Assembly (NCBI RefSeq): GCF_003385555.1
Contig: NZ_QOHR01000014.1
Location: forward strand, 1-64,000
DNA: 64,000 nt
Source: Rhodosalinus sediminis
GTDB taxonomy: Bacteria; Pseudomonadota; Alphaproteobacteria; Rhodobacterales; Rhodobacteraceae
Direction of reading: 5' to 3'
Positions 60,203 to 64,000 of the stretch are shown here, one piece after another. A model generated the notes under the pieces. The model searched no databases and was not told the origin of the DNA. It saw only the letters and a program-made list of their open reading frames with translations. Numbering within the stretch: the stretch's first letter is position 1; every line of letters begins with the position of its first letter. A program made the translations under genes and the position numbers.

Positions 60203-60541
60203 CATCGCCGTATCGGAGTTCGGTGCGCGCGGACCCCTCGGCACAGTCGAGCCCGAGCCGGTCGAGCCCGGCGAGCAGGCGTGCGGCCGAACGCGGCGTG
60301 CCGAGTACGTCGCGGGAGGTCCGCCCCGCGGGCGCCTGACGGGCGGTCCTGCGCAACTCGCCCCATTGCCACATCAGCGGGACGAGAAGGATCTGCGCGG
60401 TCTCGTCGCGATCCTCGACGACGAAGGCCGGCTCTGCGCCCGCCGGGTCCGGGGCGCTGTCCTCCACGATCGTGGCAGCCGTAGCCTCGCCGCCGCCGCC
60501 CGGCGGTTACGGGCGGCGGCGTGGGCGTCAGGCGGGCCGGC
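60203..60541. other. Gap between DUF2267 and ttrA, with hairpin and an unassigned frame
   Basis: A stem-loop with 12-bp arms (CGCCGCCGCCCG / CGGGCGGCGGCG, 60491-60521, 7-base loop) lies 21 bp after ttrA and is its probable terminator. A minus-strand frame from about 60467 reads AFVVEDRDETAQILLVPLMW and LGTPRSAARLLAGLDRLGLD. It looks protein-like but has no recognised family and then runs across the DUF2267 promoter, so it may be a gene remnant. Confidence 0.45.
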
Positions 60542-63500
60542 TCAGGCCAGCAGGCGTTCGATCCGCGCCGGGATCGCCTGCCGGGCGATGCTGCCCACCA
60601 CAGGGTCGGCGAGCACGCTCGGCACGCTGGCGCTCGGGTCCTGGAAGCCGAGGTCGTTCGAGTTGATGCCCGCGGCGAGCGACAGGCCCTTCTCGAAGAC
60701 GCGCGCGCCGATGCGGTAGGTCCGCGCGCCCAGTTCGCGGTGGCCGAAGCCGTGCTCGATCGCGACGGTGCCCGGCGCGACGCCGGCCCGGGCGAGCACC
60801 GCGCCCTCCACGGTGCCGCCGGGGGAGCTCAGCCGCACCCGGTCGCCCGTCTCGAGCCCGAGCGCGGCGGCGTCCTCGCGGTTGAGCCCGATCGCGTTCG
60901 TGCCGCGCAGCTTGCGCAGGTGTTTGAGCGCGGGCCCGGAGGAGGAGAAGAGCTGCGACTTCGTCGAGACGACGCGGAACGGCCACTCCTCGCGCGGGAA
61001 CTCCGCGTCGAGCGCCGTGCCGTCGGCGAGGCGCGGGCCCTGCCACGTCGGGCAGCCGGTGAAGCGCGCGCCGGTCATCGAGTTGCGCGCGCTCGCCACG
61101 GTCTCGTTCCAGATCTGCAGCGTGCGCCCGTAGCGGTGGCGGAGCGCGCCGTCGGCATAGCCCGCCGCGTGCGCCTCGAAGCGACCGCCGCGGTTGAGCA
61201 GGTAGCCGACACGGCGCCATTCCTCGGGCTTGAGCGTCGCGCGCATGAGATCGGCGAAGCGATCCACCCCGGTCAGCGCCATCTCGGCGTCGTCGGCCTC
61301 GGGCACGGGATCGCCGTCGAAGGCCACGTTCGCCCCGGCGCGCAGCCAGAAATCCTCGGCGCGGTGGAGCGGATGCAGCTGCCCCTCGGCGTCCGGGATC
61401 GCGCCCTCGCCGAAGCCGGGCAGGCCCATGCGCTTGGCCACGTCGATGAAGAAGGTCTCCATGTCGATGTGGCGGCCGTCGGGCGTTGTCCCGGTCAGGC
61501 AATCGACCACCGGCCAGCGCGCCGTGGCGTCCTTGACGGTGACCGCGCCCCAGGGCTTCGTCCAGCCCCAGGCCTCGTAGAAGATGCGGTCGGGCACGAT
61601 GTAGTCGGCGTAGGTCGAGGTCTCGTTGATGAAGGCGTCGATCGAGATCATCAGCGGCAGGTTGCGCGGATCGCGGATCTTCTCGTCGATGGTCTCGCGC
61701 AGGCCGGCGACGCCGTAGACAGGGTTGCTCGACCAGGTGACGAGCGCGCGCGCCTTGTAGGGGTAGCCCTCCAGAAGCGAGGCGAGCCAATGCGCCCCCA
61801 TCGGCTGCGTGAAGGCGTGCCAGGGCGCGCGGGCCGGATAGGGGTTTTCGCCAGCGGCGACCTTGCGGCTGTATTCGCTGGTCCGCTCGTAGGCGAAGCC
61901 GCCCCGCCCGGCGTCGACGCCGCGCGGCTTGACCTTGCCGGGGAAGCTCTTGAGATCGTAGCGCGGCCCCTTCGCCACGGCCTTGAACGAACCGCCGCCG
62001 GCCGTCGTGCCGCCGATGGCGTTCAGGTTGCCGACCAGCGCGTTGAGCATCACCACGCCATAGGCCGTGTAGAAGCCCGCGGCGTGCATCGTGCCGCCGT
62101 GGCAGTCGGCCGCCGCGCGCTTGCCGTAGGAAGTGAACTCCCGCGCGAGCTCGGCGATGCGCTCGGCGGGGATGCCGCAATCCTCGGCGTAGGCGTCGAG
62201 CGTCTTGCGCTCCGCCTCACGGCGCAGGAGCGCGAGGGAGGTGGCGACCTCCACCGTGCGGCCGTCGGCGAGGGTCACGCTGTCCTCGTGGAAGAGGATC
62301 GCCGGATCGCTCTGCGCGCCCGTGGGCATCGGCGTGCCGGTCGCCGCGTCGAGGCAGACGGGCTCCCCCGCGAGCGCCTCGTCCGCGCCGGGGTCGAGTT
62401 GCCCCCAGCGCAGGAAGCGCCCGGCCTCCGGCGCGTCGGCGCTGTCGATGACGAGGTGGGTGGCGTTCGAGTGTGAGAGCTCGCCCCCCGCCTCGGCCGC
62501 CGCCCGCGAGGGACGCTCGAGGAAGGCGCGGTCGTAGCGCTCGGACTCGAGGATCCAGCGGATCATGCCCATCACCAGCGCGCCGTCGGTGCCGGGCCGG
62601 ATCGGCTGCCAGCGGCCGCGGTCGCCCGAGGCCTGCGTGACCGAGTTGGTCAGCACCGGATCGACCACCACGTAGCGTGCGCCGTTTTCGCTCCGCGCCC
62701 GCGCCATCAGCGTGCCCTGCAGCTTGAAGGGGTTGCCCGCGTTGCCCGGCGCCGTGCCGACGAAGAGCATGTACTCCGCGTGCCGATAGTCCGGCTTCAG
62801 GTGCGGCTGTTTCTTGAGGTTGTCGAGAAGCGCGGCGTAGCCCGCGCGCATCGACAGCCCGCAATAGCTCCGGTGACCGACGAGGTTGCGCGTCCCGAAG
62901 GCCATCTTGGCGAAGCGGGCCGCCATCATCAGCCGGCCGTTCTTGAAGACCGGCATCACGACGAGCTGGTTGGCCTTCGGCCCGAACTCCGGGTTCTCCG
63001 GGTCGATCGGCGTCTCGAGGTCGCGGATCGCGCGCAGCCCGTCCACGTGCCCCTCGCCGAAGAGGTCGCCGCCCTCGACCACCTCCTCGATCAGTTGCTC
63101 CCACTCGATCTCGACCCAGTGCCCGTCACCGCGTCCGCCGGCGCGCTTCAGCGGTTTGAGCACCCGGCGCGGATCGCGGTATTTCGCGAGCGCCGCGTTG
63201 CCCCGCCCGCAGGCGGTGGAGCGCCCGGCGAGGCCGGTCTCGCCGTGGCCCGAGAGCCCGGCGTAGCTGTCCTCGACCGGCTTGTCGTAGGCGATGTGCG
63301 GATCGGCCGAGAGCGGGCTGTAGGGGTTGCCCGTCACCCGCAGGATGTCGCCGCTCCGATTGTCGATACGCACGCGCACGCCGCATTTCGTCGTGCAGCC
63401 CTCGCACATGGTGTAGGCGACCCGCTGGTCGGGATTGCGCGTCAGCGTGCCGGCGGCGTCGATGCTGTATTCGGGCGCATGCGCGCCGCCGGTGACGCCG

Positions 63501-63628
63501 CGGGCCGCCTCGGGCGAGGTGAAGCCGCCGATCACGTCCCGCGCGGTGCGGGCGAAGCCGTGCGACATGGCGCCGAGCGCGGCGAGGGTCGTGCCGCCGA
63601 GAAGAAGGGACCGTCTGTTGAGGATCAT
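60542..63628 (-). CDS. ttrA: Tetrathionate reductase catalytic subunit TtrA
   Basis: 1028-residue molybdopterin enzyme of the periplasm, reducing tetrathionate to thiosulfate. A Tat signal (NRRSLLLGGTTLAALGA) is followed by a [4Fe-4S] motif with C75, C78 and C82 (CEGCTTKCGVRVRID) and C140. The Mo ligand is probably Cys256 in HRSYCGLSMRAG, the Cys-type ligand known for TtrA. Length matches characterised TtrA (about 1020). Sequence alone does not separate it fully from arsenate- or selenate-type relatives, but the motif set and the ttrC-like gene upstream favour tetrathionate reductase. It is the last gene of a ttrBCA-order operon. Confidence 0.87.
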   Translation of the reverse strand: MILNRRSLLLGGTTLAALGAMSHGFARTARDVIGGFTSPEAARGVTGGAHAPEYSIDAAGTLTRNPDQRVAYTMCEGCTTKCGVRVRIDNRSGDILRVTGNPYSPLSADPHIAYDKPVEDSYAGLSGHGETGLAGRSTACGRGNAALAKYRDPRRVLKPLKRAGGRGDGHWVEIEWEQLIEEVVEGGDLFGEGHVDGLRAIRDLETPIDPENPEFGPKANQLVVMPVFKNGRLMMAARFAKMAFGTRNLVGHRSYCGLSMRAGYAALLDNLKKQPHLKPDYRHAEYMLFVGTAPGNAGNPFKLQGTLMARARSENGARYVVVDPVLTNSVTQASGDRGRWQPIRPGTDGALVMGMIRWILESERYDRAFLERPSRAAAEAGGELSHSNATHLVIDSADAPEAGRFLRWGQLDPGADEALAGEPVCLDAATGTPMPTGAQSDPAILFHEDSVTLADGRTVEVATSLALLRREAERKTLDAYAEDCGIPAERIAELAREFTSYGKRAAADCHGGTMHAAGFYTAYGVVMLNALVGNLNAIGGTTAGGGSFKAVAKGPRYDLKSFPGKVKPRGVDAGRGGFAYERTSEYSRKVAAGENPYPARAPWHAFTQPMGAHWLASLLEGYPYKARALVTWSSNPVYGVAGLRETIDEKIRDPRNLPLMISIDAFINETSTYADYIVPDRIFYEAWGWTKPWGAVTVKDATARWPVVDCLTGTTPDGRHIDMETFFIDVAKRMGLPGFGEGAIPDAEGQLHPLHRAEDFWLRAGANVAFDGDPVPEADDAEMALTGVDRFADLMRATLKPEEWRRVGYLLNRGGRFEAHAAGYADGALRHRYGRTLQIWNETVASARNSMTGARFTGCPTWQGPRLADGTALDAEFPREEWPFRVVSTKSQLFSSSGPALKHLRKLRGTNAIGLNREDAAALGLETGDRVRLSSPGGTVEGAVLARAGVAPGTVAIEHGFGHRELGARTYRIGARVFEKGLSLAAGINSNDLGFQDPSASVPSVLADPVVGSIARQAIPARIERLLA

Positions 63629-63644
63629 GTCGGTGTCTCCGGGA

Positions 63645-64000
63645 TCAGGCCTTGCCGGCGCGCGGGCCCGCCTGGGGGCCGCGGCGCAGCGCCGGCGCGA
63701 GATAAAGGTCGAGGACCGCGACGAGGACCGCGGCGAGCGCGATCATCCCGGCGGTGCCGGTCACGCTCTGCAGCGTCGCGGGATCGGTGAGCGCGGGAGG
63801 CAGGTAGCTGGCCGTCTCGACGCGCGACTGCGCCTGCGCGCCGGTGAAGAGCGCCCAGCGGAAGGCGAGCGCGCCCCAGACCGCCGCCGCGCCGGCGAGC
63901 CGCGCCGAGACCGCGCCGCGCCCGAAGAGCGCGAGGAGCGCGGGCAGCGCCAGCCCGAGGCCCGCGACGTGGCCCAGCACGGCGACCGGCATCTCCGAGA
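63645..64000 (-). CDS. ttrC: NrfD-family membrane subunit TtrC, partial
   Basis: 3' part of the quinol-oxidising membrane anchor; the gene continues beyond the right end of the window. Helices around GHVAGLGLALPALLALFGRG, AAVWGALAFRWALFTGAQAQ and TAGMIALAAVLVAVLDLYLA match the end of NrfD/TtrC proteins. It lies 16 bp upstream of ttrA on the same strand, the Salmonella ttrB-ttrC-ttrA order; ttrB would lie outside the window. Confidence 0.78.
   Translation of the reverse strand, partial: SEMPVAVLGHVAGLGLALPALLALFGRGAVSARLAGAAAVWGALAFRWALFTGAQAQSRVETASYLPPALTDPATLQSVTGTAGMIALAAVLVAVLDLYLAPALRRGPQAGPRAGKA

Noticed and set aside
58893-60467. 524-codon minus-strand frame covering the CBS and DUF2267 genes
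   Set aside because: Only its first ~80 codons look protein-like; the rest is antisense or out-of-frame to recognised genes and crosses their promoters.
1-64000. CRISPR array, tRNA, rRNA, insertion sequence
   Set aside because: No regularly spaced direct repeats, cloverleaf candidates, rRNA sequence or transposase motifs were seen when reading both strands; a dedicated tRNA or repeat scan could still find a weak case.

Overview
This window looks like a chromosome segment from a very GC-rich alphaproteobacterium of the Rhodobacterales (Rhodobacteraceae/Paracoccaceae type). The evidence is the fdsGBA-fdhD-fdsD formate dehydrogenase operon, a four-gene heterotetrameric sarcosine oxidase cluster, a yfgM-bamB-der cluster, a TAXI-type TRAP transporter, DUF1289 and ccmI next to ruvX. 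A short intergenic element built around CCCCCGGGATATTT..CCAAGAAGAAG also recurs; I remember it as common in Rhodobacterales. No tRNA, rRNA, CRISPR array, integrase or transposase was recognised.

Layout. 0-9 kb: a WYL regulator, then a LysR regulator divergent from the NAD-linked molybdenum formate dehydrogenase operon. 8.7-10.5 kb: a Tat-exported sulfide:quinone oxidoreductase behind a near-perfect FNR/FixK box, with a small membrane protein. 10.5-15 kb: a nitroreductase with an 11-residue repeat extension, an AMACR-type CoA enzyme, a TIGR03084 protein and an enoyl-CoA hydratase. 14.8-20.8 kb: a LysR regulator divergent from dabB-dabA (inorganic-carbon uptake) and a CxxC-rich DUF6671-like gene whose 3' end has been tandemly duplicated. 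21-25.6 kb: a D-arginine dehydrogenase-like enzyme and a membrane protein/MoxR/VWA operon. 25.9-29.4 kb: der, bamB and a yfgM-like gene. 29.5-36.8 kb: an RND efflux pair behind a promoter-embedded palindrome, then an Atm1-type ABC exporter. 36.8-41.4 kb: LysM, LOG and RarD genes, a host-attachment-family protein and sodB. 41.5-46.8 kb: soxB-soxD-soxA-soxG. 47-52 kb: ccmI, ruvX, DUF1289, a PhyH-like oxygenase, TauE and dusA. 52-55.6 kb: a TAXI TRAP transporter. 56-60 kb: an accessory-looking stretch. 60.5-64 kb: tetrathionate reductase ttrA and the 3' part of ttrC.

The outstanding feature is the minus-strand gene at 56017-57261. It encodes a signal peptide, then a ubiquitin domain (60 of the first 71 residues identical to human ubiquitin, by my hand alignment), a helical linker and a C-terminal autotransporter-type beta-barrel ending in Phe. 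The A-D-A signal-peptidase site falls immediately before ubiquitin Met1, and the C-terminal RLRGG is replaced by PAPDA. The protein therefore reads as a ubiquitin displayed on the cell surface that cannot be conjugated. No E1, E2, E3 or deubiquitinase gene lies nearby. The surrounding stretch has visibly lower GC and holds a truncated cydB, which suggests acquisition and rearrangement.

Functionally the window combines formate oxidation, sulfide oxidation, tetrathionate reduction, a periplasmic rhodanese, bicarbonate uptake and methylated-amine (sarcosine) breakdown. Several genes (sulfide:quinone oxidoreductase, CBS, DUF2267) carry CRP/FNR-type boxes 53-57 bp upstream of their start codons. 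This fits a versatile marine or sediment bacterium that adjusts its redox metabolism to oxygen.
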